64,000 bases of DNA from DVEG01 sp964405435 (GTDB lineage Bacteria; Cyanobacteriota; Cyanobacteriia; Cyanobacteriales; Oscillatoriaceae), in the NCBI GenBank assembly GCA_964405435.1, contig CAYOOD010000039.1, positions 1-64,000 on the forward strand, in the 5' to 3' direction. The position numbers and the translations under genes are program-made. Within the stretch, counting starts at the first letter, position 1. Every line of letters begins with the position of its first letter. The notes under the pieces were generated by a model. It was given only the letters and a program-made list of their open reading frames with translations, had not been told where the DNA came from and did no database searches. This document shows, piece by piece, positions 33,336-41,631 of the stretch.

Positions 33336-34997
33336 ATGAGTTACTGCCTCAACCCCCAATGCCTCAAGCCTCACAATCCAAATGGCAGCCAATTCTGCCA
33401 ATATTGCCGAGCTAAATTGCTGCTGAGAGACCATTATCGCGCCATCCAGCCCCTCGGTCAAGGCGGTTTTGGCAGAACCTTTTTAGCAGTGGATGAAGAC
33501 AGGCGGCAAGGGCGCTGCGTCATCAAGCAATTTTTTCCTCAATCCCAATGCCCCAACACCACCCAGAAAGCAGCCGAACTATTCGAGCAAGAAGCCGCCC
33601 GTTTGGATGAGTTGGGCAAACATCCACAGATTCCCCAGCTACTCGCCCATTTCGAGCAAGATCACTTCCAATATCTGGTGCAAGAATTTATTGAGGGGCA
33701 AAACTTAGATCGCGAACTCGCCGAACAAGGCGCTTTCGATGAACGCAAAATTCGGCAGTTGCTCCTAGATTTGCTGCCAGTTTTGCAGGTTTGCCACTCG
33801 CGCGGCGTCATTCACCGGGATATCAAGCCAGAAAATATCATTCGCCGCTCCGCCAAAGCAACCACCTGCGACGCGGCAGTGGCTGCCCAGTTGGTTCTCG
33901 TCGATTTTGGGGCTGCCAAAGTTCTGACTGGAGAAGAGCGGCTGCAAAAAGGAACTGCGATCGGCACTCCCGAATATATGGCTCCCGAACAGATTCACGG
34001 GCAAGCGACTTTTGCCAGCGATCTCTACAATTTGGGCGTTACCTGCATCCATTTACTAACTCAAATGCCCCCGTTAGAACTGCGCAATCCCAGCGAGGAT
34101 GCCTGGATGTGGCGGCAATATTTGAAGCGTCCGATTAGTGAAGGGCTTGCCAAAATCCTTGACAAAATGCTGCAAAGAGCCACCAGCCAGCGCTATCAAT
34201 CGGCAACAGAGGTACTCCAAGACTTAAACAGCCTCATCAACAGTCTTTCTGACGCGATCGAGTCCCTCCACCTCAACAATAAATTTTTCATCGCCCAGCA
34301 AATCTACGACTCGGACTGCCTGACAACTGCCTCCGAGAAAAAACTGACTGAGGATATTTATGAATTTTTAGCCACCTGTGCCAGAGCCGAACTGAAACGT
34401 GAAAAAATTACCGAGTGGCAAATTATTTCTTTATGGAGAAACTACCTGGTTGAAATTGTCGAAAAAATGCCTGTTAATCTCGGCAGTCGCGATGATAAAA
34501 TTTTCTTTTTAGAAAAATTGCGAGGACTGGGCAATGATTGCCAAATCGGTAAAAATCTGCGTTCTCTTGTCAAAGAAACAGCCGTTTTGATGTATAATGC
34601 CTTTGACGAAAAAGAAAAAGAGGAATTTTGGGAAAAAGTTAGAGAGGACTTGAAAAACGATCGGGTTAATCTAGCCGAAGAACAATTAAAAAAAGCAGGA
34701 ATCAAAGGCATCCTTTTCGGAACGGCTGGCTTGCCCGCCCTACTGGTGCCAGTGGTGTCTCGAATCATACTCAGAAGAATTACGCGGGGGCTGTTGACAG
34801 GAATTTTAATTCATGTCTTGGGAAGGCGTGCCTTGAGTCGGGCGGTTCTGGGCTTTATGGGAGGGCCAATCGGGGTAGGGATTAACGTGGCTTTAGCAGC
34901 GGGGGGCGTTATTCACGGCGTTTCTTCTTATCAGAAAGAAAAGCGAAAAGCGAAATTTATTCAAGCGATTTTTTCTATCTATCTTTTATCGAATTAA
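33336..34997 (+). CDS. Ser/Thr kinase with N-terminal zinc ribbon and YaaW-like tail
   Basis: 553 residues. A four-Cys zinc ribbon opens the protein (Cys4, Cys9, Cys21, Cys24; MSYCLNPQC...FCQYC), as in SpkB-type cyanobacterial kinases. The kinase domain (about 34-305) has GQGGFG (41-46), Lys64, HRDIKPEN with Asp162, and DFG with Asp190. The C-terminal 220 residues are helical and end in a hydrophobic Gly/Ala-rich region (about 460-530; GLLTGILIHVLGRRALSR, GFMGGPIGVGINVALAAGGV) that resembles the YaaW/UPF0174 family. The fusion suggests a kinase controlling or controlled by a membrane-active domain. The C-terminal half is more AT-rich than the kinase half. Confidence 0.88.
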   Translation: MSYCLNPQCLKPHNPNGSQFCQYCRAKLLLRDHYRAIQPLGQGGFGRTFLAVDEDRRQGRCVIKQFFPQSQCPNTTQKAAELFEQEAARLDELGKHPQIPQLLAHFEQDHFQYLVQEFIEGQNLDRELAEQGAFDERKIRQLLLDLLPVLQVCHSRGVIHRDIKPENIIRRSAKATTCDAAVAAQLVLVDFGAAKVLTGEERLQKGTAIGTPEYMAPEQIHGQATFASDLYNLGVTCIHLLTQMPPLELRNPSEDAWMWRQYLKRPISEGLAKILDKMLQRATSQRYQSATEVLQDLNSLINSLSDAIESLHLNNKFFIAQQIYDSDCLTTASEKKLTEDIYEFLATCARAELKREKITEWQIISLWRNYLVEIVEKMPVNLGSRDDKIFFLEKLRGLGNDCQIGKNLRSLVKETAVLMYNAFDEKEKEEFWEKVREDLKNDRVNLAEEQLKKAGIKGILFGTAGLPALLVPVVSRIILRRITRGLLTGILIHVLGRRALSRAVLGFMGGPIGVGINVALAAGGVIHGVSSYQKEKRKAKFIQAIFSIYLLSN

Positions 34998-35182
34998 AGT
35001 CTTTTGAGAGGACAGGCGATCGGGAGCATACCGGTGCCTGCATATACCGAGATAAGGGCGAAGCATTTGGATTGTCAATTATCGGTTTTGACGCATAGAT
35101 TTTTCGCCCAAATGCGCAAGCCCCTACAAAAATGCGCCCGGTGCGATCGCCTATACAAAAGACGAGCGCCCCTCGCCCCTCG

Positions 35183-35977
35183 CTAGAAACCCAGTACCAA
35201 TTGCAACTCGCGCTCCGGTTTGGCATCCTCTGGCAGGGGTTCGGGATTTTCTGTTACGGCTGAACAATAGCGGGCATAGGTGCAAGCGCGACACTGTTTG
35301 CCGGGAGCGGGCTCCCACTGGCAGTCAGCCCGCAGTCGCAACGCTATTTTATCGAGGGTTGCCTTTACCTGTTGTTTGTGAGTGTCACTGGCATCAAAGC
35401 TGACTGTCTCGCCCGTTCTCAAATACAACAAACTCAGCCGCTTGAGACTTGTTTTATATTTTTCCTCTAACGCCAGATAGTACAAGCCTATTTGCAGGTC
35501 AATTTCTGCGGGATCGAGTTCTTTTCTTTCTCTGCCGGATTTATAATCAATTAATTCCAGACCGTCATCGAGCCAATCGAGGCGATCGTAGCGCCCGGTT
35601 AGGGTGAACTCTACATTTTCAATGGGCAGGCGCGTTTGGATTCTGCCCTCAACAGCCAGCGGCTGGTGTAGCGCTGTCAGATTGGCGATAAAAGAGTTGT
35701 AATACTGTCTGAGAATTTCTTGACCTTCTTCAATTTGGGAAGGATTCAGACCGGTCTGGTGCTGGCTCCAGCAGCGATCGATCCAATCTCTGCTGGGGAG
35801 CGGCTCTAGGTAGTGCCAGTCGCCGTAAATATGAGCGAGAGTTTTGTGGAGAGCGGTTCCCAGTGCGGTTGAGCCGAAAAAACCGGGGCTTTTTATTCCG
35901 CGCTCGTAGCGGAAATAATAGGATCGAGCGCACCGCTGATAGGTTTGCAGCTTGGCTGCCGATACATGGTAAGCCAT
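35183..35977 (-). CDS. PD-(D/E)XK nuclease, RecB/Cas4-like with Fe-S cysteines
   Basis: 264 residues. The nuclease core is visible as LTGRYDRLDWLDDGLELIDYKSGR, with the acidic residues and the DYK of PD-(D/E)XK. Four cysteines, Cys16 (YQRCARSY) and three near the C terminus (CRACTYARYC), match the 4Fe-4S arrangement of AddB/Cas4-like nucleases. No CRISPR or cas gene is near, so this is a stand-alone member of the PDDEXK_1 family. It lies 96 bases downstream of the EVE-domain gene on the same strand and may be co-transcribed with it. Confidence 0.87.
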   Translation of the reverse strand: MAYHVSAAKLQTYQRCARSYYFRYERGIKSPGFFGSTALGTALHKTLAHIYGDWHYLEPLPSRDWIDRCWSQHQTGLNPSQIEEGQEILRQYYNSFIANLTALHQPLAVEGRIQTRLPIENVEFTLTGRYDRLDWLDDGLELIDYKSGRERKELDPAEIDLQIGLYYLALEEKYKTSLKRLSLLYLRTGETVSFDASDTHKQQVKATLDKIALRLRADCQWEPAPGKQCRACTYARYCSAVTENPEPLPEDAKPERELQLVLGF

Positions 35978-36073
35978 AATCTTTAGGGCGTAGAATACGC
36001 CGCTACCCTTATCTGATAGGAACGATTTTAAAAGGCTGTAGGAAAATTGGCGCTTGAGGGTTGGAGTCGGTTT

Positions 36074-36487
36074 TCACTCTCCGGATAGATGCAAGATGCG
36101 CTGCCAGTGCGAAGAGGAAACGGGCATGACGGAGAGGCGAGAGAGCCGCAGCAAGTCGAAGCCTTCAAAGTGGCTATCTTGCTTGATTTGGGCGAGTGGA
36201 ACTGCTCTTGGCAAGCGTCGCACGGGGCGCACTTCTACCACGATTCGTTTGGGATCGTTGAGGGCGGGATCGGGGTAGGGTGGGCTGGTGATTTCCGCAA
36301 TCCCCACTACCTGCCGCTCTTTACCGGTATGGTATACGAAGGCTAAGTCGGCGATCGCCATCGCCCGCAAGTGCTTGAGGGCAAGGGGATTTTTCACGCC
36401 ATCCCAAATTCCTCGCCCCTCCCGCTCCAAATCCGCCCAGGAATATTCTTCCGGCTCACTTTTGAGAAGCCAATAGGCCACTAACAA
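36074..36487 (-). CDS. EVE-domain protein
   Basis: 137 residues, the full length of a stand-alone EVE (thymocyte nuclear protein/PUA-like) domain: YWLLKSEPEEYSW at the start, GIWDGVKNPLALKHLRAM, and FVYHTGKERQVVGIAEI. EVE domains bind modified bases in nucleic acids. It precedes a PD-(D/E)XK nuclease gene on the same strand, although solitary EVE proteins are also common housekeeping proteins. Confidence 0.92.
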   Translation of the reverse strand: MLVAYWLLKSEPEEYSWADLEREGRGIWDGVKNPLALKHLRAMAIADLAFVYHTGKERQVVGIAEITSPPYPDPALNDPKRIVVEVRPVRRLPRAVPLAQIKQDSHFEGFDLLRLSRLSVMPVSSSHWQRILHLSGE

Positions 36488-36677
36488 TTCTCCTTTTTAT
36501 TCAATCCGGTTGATGTTATTTTACGGCAGTGCAAAGCGCTCCCATGCCCGATGCCCGCTGTTGGTGAGTTTCCGAAATCGTAACCGCGCCGACTTTCTGG
36601 ATGGCGCAGTGCCACAGTTGAAGTACAGGACTGATAGCGCTAGAACTTAACAGCGCTATATAAAAGTGAGGAGATAA

Positions 36678-37427
36678 ATGTCTATGAATCGCTGCCTTCC
36701 GTCTTTTTCCACAGTCAAGGCTGGATTAGCCGCGAGCCTGCTGAGCCTTATGGTGGCTGCTCCGGTTTGGGCGCAACAGCAAGGGCCAATGCGAGAGGTG
36801 CCCGTGCGAGTGCTCACCGTCACCGGTCGGGGCGTGGAGGAAATACCGGCCACGATCGCGCAAGTGCGTCTGGGCGTAGAGGTTCAGGGGAAAACGGCGG
36901 CTGAAGTCCAGCAGGAAGCGGCGCGCCGCTCGGATGCGGTGGTGCAACTGCTGCGATCGCGGGCTGTAGAAAAACTAGAAACCAGCGGCATCAGTCTCAA
37001 TCCGGTTTACAGCTACGAGAACAACGTGCAGCGCCTCAGCGGCTATGCCGCCACCAACACCGTCAGCTTTCGCCTGGACGCGGAAAAAGCCGGCCCATTG
37101 CTGGACGAAGCCGTGAAAGCCGGGGCGACGCGGATTGACGGCATCAGCTTCGTCGCCGCCGACAGCGCGATCGCCGCCGCCCAACAGCAAGCGCTGCGCG
37201 AAGCCACCCAAGACGCTCAAAAACAAGCCGAAGCCGTTTTAAGCGCCCTGAATTTCACCAAGCAAGAAATAGTAGGCATCCAAATTAACGGAGCCTACGC
37301 GCCGCCGCCGTCCCCGATCTCGTTTGCCGCCCTAAACGAGAGAGCCGCTGATAAAGCGCCGTCCACGCCTGTCATTAGCGGCGAACAGCAGGTAGAGGCA
37401 TCAGTGACTTTGCAAATTCGCTATTGA
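36678..37427 (+). CDS. SIMPL (DUF541) domain periplasmic protein
   Basis: 249 residues. A signal peptide (about 1-33, cleavage after VWA) precedes a SIMPL domain with VLTVTGRGVEEIPATIAQVRLGVEVQGKTAAEVQQ and the closing QVEASVTLQIRY. Such proteins are exported and have been linked to stress tolerance; the biochemical role is unknown. GAGGAG lies 7 bases before the ATG. It is convergent with ssb, 18 bases away. Confidence 0.9.
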   Translation: MSMNRCLPSFSTVKAGLAASLLSLMVAAPVWAQQQGPMREVPVRVLTVTGRGVEEIPATIAQVRLGVEVQGKTAAEVQQEAARRSDAVVQLLRSRAVEKLETSGISLNPVYSYENNVQRLSGYAATNTVSFRLDAEKAGPLLDEAVKAGATRIDGISFVAADSAIAAAQQQALREATQDAQKQAEAVLSALNFTKQEIVGIQINGAYAPPPSPISFAALNERAADKAPSTPVISGEQQVEASVTLQIRY

Positions 37428-37445
37428 TAGGGAGCGCGATCGCCA

Positions 37446-37826
37446 CTAGAACTCGCCGCCGCTGTCGTCACCCCCCGTTCCATAATTGTCTGCGGCAGCA
37501 GCAGCGTCTTGCTTGGAACCGAGCAGATCTAGCCGTTCGACCCGGATAACTGGTTTGGAGCGATTGGCTCCCGTGTTGCGATCCTGCCAATATTCAAACT
37601 TCAAAGCACCTTGCACCCCAATCAAACTGCCTTTGCGGACGTAGTTGGAAGCCACCTCTGCCGTCTTACCCCAGAGTTCCAACTCAAACCAGTCGGGTTC
37701 GTCAGTATTGCGAGATCGACGGTCTACTGCTAAGGTCAAGGTACACTTAACACTACCGGAGTCGAAATATTTCACGTCCGGGTTTCTGCCCGCGCGGCCT
37801 ACCAAGTTCACGATATTGAGACTCAT
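37446..37826 (-). CDS. ssb: Single-stranded DNA-binding protein
   Basis: 126 residues from the ATG at 37824-37826. The OB fold is clear: MSLNIVNLVGRAGRNPDVKYFDSG, TLAVDRRSRNTDEPDWFELELWGKTAEVA, and YVRKGSLIGVQGALKFEYWQD. The C-terminal tail is short and acidic and ends in Phe (GGDDSGGEF), a weak version of the usual DDDIPF protein-interaction tip. Upstream in-frame sequence is excluded because homologues begin at this Met. It is divergent from mreB, with 386 bases between. Confidence 0.93.
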   Translation of the reverse strand: MSLNIVNLVGRAGRNPDVKYFDSGSVKCTLTLAVDRRSRNTDEPDWFELELWGKTAEVASNYVRKGSLIGVQGALKFEYWQDRNTGANRSKPVIRVERLDLLGSKQDAAAAADNYGTGGDDSGGEF

Positions 37827-38212
37827 AATCGTCACAAGCAATTGCGTGCTGATACGCTCATCGTAACCGAGTACAGTCACCGGTCGGGAGCCGTTCGCCG
37901 CTCTCCTACTCCCTTTCTGCCGCAAGAAAGCTCGTGGGGAGAAGCAGGCAGGGGAATGGGGGAGGGAAAAGCCGGAACTTTGCCAGCTTAGCAGAAGTCG
38001 GTAGTGAGGTTGCACTGGCATAATAAATTCACAAACCTACAAACTTTACCCGGATTTTGTCCCCCAGCGCCTGGATCGTAGGTTATCTCTGCTGGGTCAT
38101 TTAGAGAGAAAAATTTTTCCACACTTACTAGACGCCGGAAAAAAAACGTAATAGAATCCAGCACGGCTACACTATAGTTGCACAGCATTTAAATTTAGGG
38201 GCGTAGAAACCA
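37827..38212. promoter_or_regulatory. ssb-mreB divergent spacer
   Basis: 386 bp between the starts of ssb (minus) and mreB (plus). It must contain both promoters. The right half (38100-38200) is AT-rich, and a TACACTATAG-like element at about 38168-38177 is a possible mreB -10 region. No gene seen. Confidence 0.4.
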
Positions 38213-39256
38213 GTGGGTCTTTTCAATCGCTTATCCTTATCCCGTGACATGGGTATCGACCTCGGTACCGCCAACACTTTAGTGTATGTCTCCGGTAAAG
38301 GTATTGTTCTCCAAGAACCCTCTGTAGTGGCCATTGACCAAAACGAAAAAGTGCCACTGGCGGTGGGAGAAGACGCTAAAAAAATGTTGGGTCGGACGCC
38401 CGGAAACGTTATTGCTCTGCGCCCCCTGCGCGATGGCGTCATCGCCGACTTTGACACTGCCGAACTGATGCTCAAATCATTTATCCGGCGAGTCCACGAA
38501 GGGCGCACCCTCGTGTCTCCCCGGATCGTGATTGGCATCCCGTCGGGGGTGACGGGGGTGGAGCGCAGAGCAGTGATGGAAGCGGCTTCGCAGGCGGGGG
38601 CTAGAGATGTTTACCTGATCGACGAGCCCGTAGCTGCGGCGATCGGGGCAGGGTTGCCCGTAGCCGAACCGACCGGCAACATGATTATTGATATCGGCGG
38701 CGGCACCACGGAAGTGGCCGTGCTGAGCTTGCAAGGAACGGTGCTGAGCGAGTCCGTCCGCATCGCTGGGGACGAGCTGAATGATTCGATCGTCCAGTAC
38801 ATGAAAAAAGTCCACAACCTCGTCATCGGGGAGCGAACCGCTGAGGAAATCAAAATTCAGATCGGTTCTGCCTATCCCACCAACGAAGACGAGGACGCGA
38901 TTATGGACGTGCGCGGCTTGCACTTGCTCTCCGGGCTGCCCCGAACGGTGACCATTAAGGGGCCGGAAATCCGCGAGAGCATGGCCGAACCGCTGGCGGT
39001 GGTTGTGGAAGCGGTGAAGCGCACTCTCGAGAGAACTCCTCCCGAACTCGCCGCCGATATCATCGATCGCGGCATCATGCTCGCCGGCGGCGGGGCGCTG
39101 TTGCGCGGGCTCGATACCCTGATCAGCCACGAAACCGGCATTGTCACTCACGTTGCCGCCGATCCGCTCAGTTGCGTGGTTCTCGGAACCGGTCGCGTTC
39201 TGGAGAATTTCAAACAGCTCGAGCGCGTCTTCAGCGGTCGTTCTCGCAATATGTAG
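38213..39256 (+). CDS. mreB: Rod shape-determining protein MreB
   Basis: 347 residues from a GTG. Actin-fold motifs are present: DLGTANTLVYVSGKGIV (phosphate 1), IDIGGGTTEVAVLSL (phosphate 2) and IMLAGGGALLRGLD (adenosine). MreB forms membrane-attached filaments that organise peptidoglycan elongation. The homologous start is GLFNRLSLSRDMGIDLG. It is followed by mreC and mreD in the canonical order. Confidence 0.97.
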   Translation: MGLFNRLSLSRDMGIDLGTANTLVYVSGKGIVLQEPSVVAIDQNEKVPLAVGEDAKKMLGRTPGNVIALRPLRDGVIADFDTAELMLKSFIRRVHEGRTLVSPRIVIGIPSGVTGVERRAVMEAASQAGARDVYLIDEPVAAAIGAGLPVAEPTGNMIIDIGGGTTEVAVLSLQGTVLSESVRIAGDELNDSIVQYMKKVHNLVIGERTAEEIKIQIGSAYPTNEDEDAIMDVRGLHLLSGLPRTVTIKGPEIRESMAEPLAVVVEAVKRTLERTPPELAADIIDRGIMLAGGGALLRGLDTLISHETGIVTHVAADPLSCVVLGTGRVLENFKQLERVFSGRSRNM

Positions 39257-39359
39257 CAGGCAACAAAGTATGCGGTCGCTTGTCAGAATTTACTGACACA
39301 GATCGACGCTTGGTAATTAATAACTGATAATTGATAACTGACAAAAGGCTGATAGCTGA

Positions 39360-40139
39360 ATGTACACATTGCGTCGCTGGTGGGAGCGGCACGCTTTACA
39401 AGTAGCACTGGTGGTTCTCGCCATTGGTGCCGCGTGGGCGGTGCGGCAGACCCAGGGTTCAGTCATGTTTGAGGTCTACCAAACGGTCACCCGTCCTTTC
39501 CAGGCAAATCCCACTCGACAACAACAGCTCGCCGATGCCCGCATTGACGAGCTGGAAAATCGCTTGGTCGAACTGGAGAGCCAAAACAAAAAGCTCAAAG
39601 ATATTGTGGGCTACGTTTCTGCCAACAAAGAAAAAGGCATCGTCGCGCCGATTGTGGGGCGCTCTGCCGATCACTGGTGGCAGCAGGTGACGTTGGGGCG
39701 CGGCAGCAAAGACGGAATAAAGGTCGGTTATATCGTCACCGGCCCGGGCGGTTTAGTTGGCAAAATTACTGCCACGACTCCCCACACCAGCCGCGTCTTG
39801 CTGATCAGCGATCCGAGTTCGCGGGTTGGCGTCACGATTAGCCGCAGCCGCTTTATGGGTTTCATGCGGGGACAGGGGGCCAATCGAGCGGTGATGGAGT
39901 TCTTTGACAAGGTTCCAGATGTGCGTCGGGGCGATGTGGTTGCGACGGCACCGGTCAGCGAACTGTTTCCCGGTGGGATCGCGATCGGGCGCGTGGAGTC
40001 GGTGAATCTCAGCAAGAGTCCGGCTCCTGAAGCAATTATAGAGCTTTCTGCTCCGATTAATGCCCTCGAGCTGGTGGTTGTTTCCCCCAATAAACCAAAT
40101 CCAGATAAAGAAAGTTCACAAGAGCAGCGCGGACAATGA
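39360..40139 (+). CDS. mreC: Rod shape-determining protein MreC
   Basis: 259 residues. One N-terminal membrane segment (about 14-32) is followed by a coiled coil (about 55-85; ARIDELENRLVELESQNKKLK) and the beta-barrel MreC domain (GRSADHWWQQVTLGRGSKDGIKVGYIVTGPGGLVGKI). Its stop overlaps the mreD start by 4 bases. It links cytoplasmic MreB to the periplasmic cell-wall machinery. Confidence 0.95.
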   Translation: MYTLRRWWERHALQVALVVLAIGAAWAVRQTQGSVMFEVYQTVTRPFQANPTRQQQLADARIDELENRLVELESQNKKLKDIVGYVSANKEKGIVAPIVGRSADHWWQQVTLGRGSKDGIKVGYIVTGPGGLVGKITATTPHTSRVLLISDPSSRVGVTISRSRFMGFMRGQGANRAVMEFFDKVPDVRRGDVVATAPVSELFPGGIAIGRVESVNLSKSPAPEAIIELSAPINALELVVVSPNKPNPDKESSQEQRGQ

Positions 40140-40714
40140 CACTGAAATTAGGTATGAGAAATGACCCTTTTAGCAAGGTGTCTCGCTGGAATCCCCAGAC
40201 TCGTCAACTGCTGAATGGGTTGGTGACGGTTGCATCGGTACTCTTGTGTTTGTTGATTTTGCCAACGCGCTTGCCGGGTATGGTCTTGTTGGGCATTGGC
40301 CCCAATTGGCTGTTAATCTGGGTGGTTGCTTGGAGTGTGAAGCGCACGGTGTTTCAAGGTGCTGTTGCTGGGCTGGTTTTGGGGCTGCTTCAAGATGGGA
40401 TGACCTATCCCAATCCCACGCACGCGCTCAGTCTGGCTTTGGTTGGTATTTTGACGGCTCGCCTGCAAAAGCAGCGCTATATTCAGGAAGATTTTATTTC
40501 GGTGGCTTTGATCGTGTTCGGCATGGCCATCTTAGCTGAGACGGTGACGGCGATTCAGTTTAGCCTGATCGGACGCAGCACTTTAGAAGAAATTTGGACT
40601 TATCACCAGTTGATTGCGCTATCTTCTGCGATTCTCAGCAGTCTTTGGGCTCCGGTGGTTTATTTTCCGCTTAATGTCTGGTGGGAGCGTTTCAGGGCGA
40701 TCGATGCTTCTTGA
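40136..40714 (+). CDS. mreD: Rod shape-determining protein MreD
   Basis: 192 residues, five to six predicted membrane helices (for example VASVLLCLLILPTRLPGMVLLGIGPNWLLIWVV split over two helices). It is translationally coupled to mreC through an ATGA overlap. Identification rests on hydrophobic profile and its invariant position after mreC. Confidence 0.88.
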   Translation: MTLKLGMRNDPFSKVSRWNPQTRQLLNGLVTVASVLLCLLILPTRLPGMVLLGIGPNWLLIWVVAWSVKRTVFQGAVAGLVLGLLQDGMTYPNPTHALSLALVGILTARLQKQRYIQEDFISVALIVFGMAILAETVTAIQFSLIGRSTLEEIWTYHQLIALSSAILSSLWAPVVYFPLNVWWERFRAIDAS

Positions 40715-40750
40715 GGGGCGATCGCCCTCGGTTCGGGAATGGGTTTTTTC
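40713..40750 (+). terminator. Possible mreBCD terminator on a HIP1 palindrome
   Basis: GAGGGGCGATCGCCCTC (40713-40729) is a palindrome centred on GCGATCGC, overlapping the mreD stop. A run of six T (40743-40748) follows after 13 bases. The gap between stem and T-run is longer than ideal, so this is tentative. Confidence 0.35.
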
Positions 40751-40825
40751 TATAGTTTATTGATTCTAATAAATGTTTTTGGCAGCTAGTGTTCTAAACG
40801 CTGGCTGCTTAATTTTTGATAGTTT

Positions 40826-40868
40826 TTGAACCGCAAAGGACGCAGAGGACGCAGAGGGAAGAGGGAGG
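40826..40868. repeat. GCAGAGGAC-type dispersed repeat
   Basis: AACCGCAAAGGACGCAGAGGACGCAGAGG and a following purine-rich stretch. Related sequence occurs in either orientation at 9908-9940, 51224-51255 and 63052-63090, always in spacers. Confidence 0.55.
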
Positions 40869-40908
40869 AGGGAAGAAGGTTTTTTGCACAATTTTCGAGC
40901 GATCGCGC

Positions 40909-41370
40909 TTAATTGGCCTCTCGCTCTAACAGCAGCGTCACGGGGCCGTCATTTTCGATCGCGACTTCCATCATGGCACCAAAGGAGCCGGTTTCGACTC
41001 GCAACCCGCTCTGCCGCAATTTGGCGACGAATTGCTCGTAAAGATTGCGGGCTTTTTCGGGGGATGCGGAGCGATCGAAGGAGGGACGGCGACCTTTTCG
41101 GCAGTCGCCGTAGAGGGTGAATTGACTCACGACTAGCAGTTCGCCGCCGATGTCTTGGACGGATTTTTGCCAGCGATCGCCCCCGCTGCTGTCGGCTGCA
41201 TCGGGAAATATCCGCAATTCCAAACACTTGCGCGCCATCCACTCCAGTTCTGCCTCGGTATCGCTCTCGGCAATGCCGACGAGCAGGTTGAGCCCCCGAT
41301 GGATTTCACCGACGATTTCACCCGCTACCGCGACTTGTGAGGATTTAACGCGCTGAACGACGACTCGCAT
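40909..41370 (-). CDS. dtd: D-aminoacyl-tRNA deacylase
   Basis: 153 residues, normal family length. Diagnostic motifs are MRVVVQRVKSSQVAV at the start, the catalytic SQFTLYGD and the NDGPVTLLLE (Gly-cisPro) motif near the C terminus. It removes D-amino acids mischarged onto tRNA. The gene is single and bounded by heptanucleotide repeats upstream. Confidence 0.96.
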   Translation of the reverse strand: MRVVVQRVKSSQVAVAGEIVGEIHRGLNLLVGIAESDTEAELEWMARKCLELRIFPDAADSSGGDRWQKSVQDIGGELLVVSQFTLYGDCRKGRRPSFDRSASPEKARNLYEQFVAKLRQSGLRVETGSFGAMMEVAIENDGPVTLLLEREAN

Positions 41371-41631
41371 AAGTGTGGAGGGGAGTTAAAAGTGCTGAGT
41401 GAGGGGAGTTAAAAGTGCTGAGTGCTGAGTGCTGAGTGAGGAGCGAAGATTTCAAGCAAGAAGGTTTTACTATTTCTGGTTTTAGTAATGTTATTTTAAT
41501 TACTCACTAAAATAACCCAGATCGGCACTCTTTCCTCTTTCCTCTTTACTCAGCACTCAGCACTCCGTCCTCTCTACTGAGCACTCAGCCGAAGCATCAA
41601 GCACTCAGCACTCCACGCTCTCCACTCAACA
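41371..41631. repeat. Spacer made largely of heptanucleotide repeats
   Basis: Between dtd and the metallochaperone gene, two clusters of GTGCTGA/CAGCACT units occur in opposite orientations (41391-41440 and 41550-41630). They could pair as a long imperfect hairpin around an AT-rich centre (41460-41520). No gene seen. Confidence 0.7.

Noticed and set aside
35183..35977. Cas4 of a CRISPR system
   Set aside because: The nuclease has Cas4-like cysteines, but no cas1/cas2 or array is in the window; a stand-alone RecB-like nuclease is the safer call.
41381..41631. Possible CRISPR array from regular short repeats
   Set aside because: Units are 7 bases long and directly tandem, without spacers of constant length, and no cas genes are nearby.
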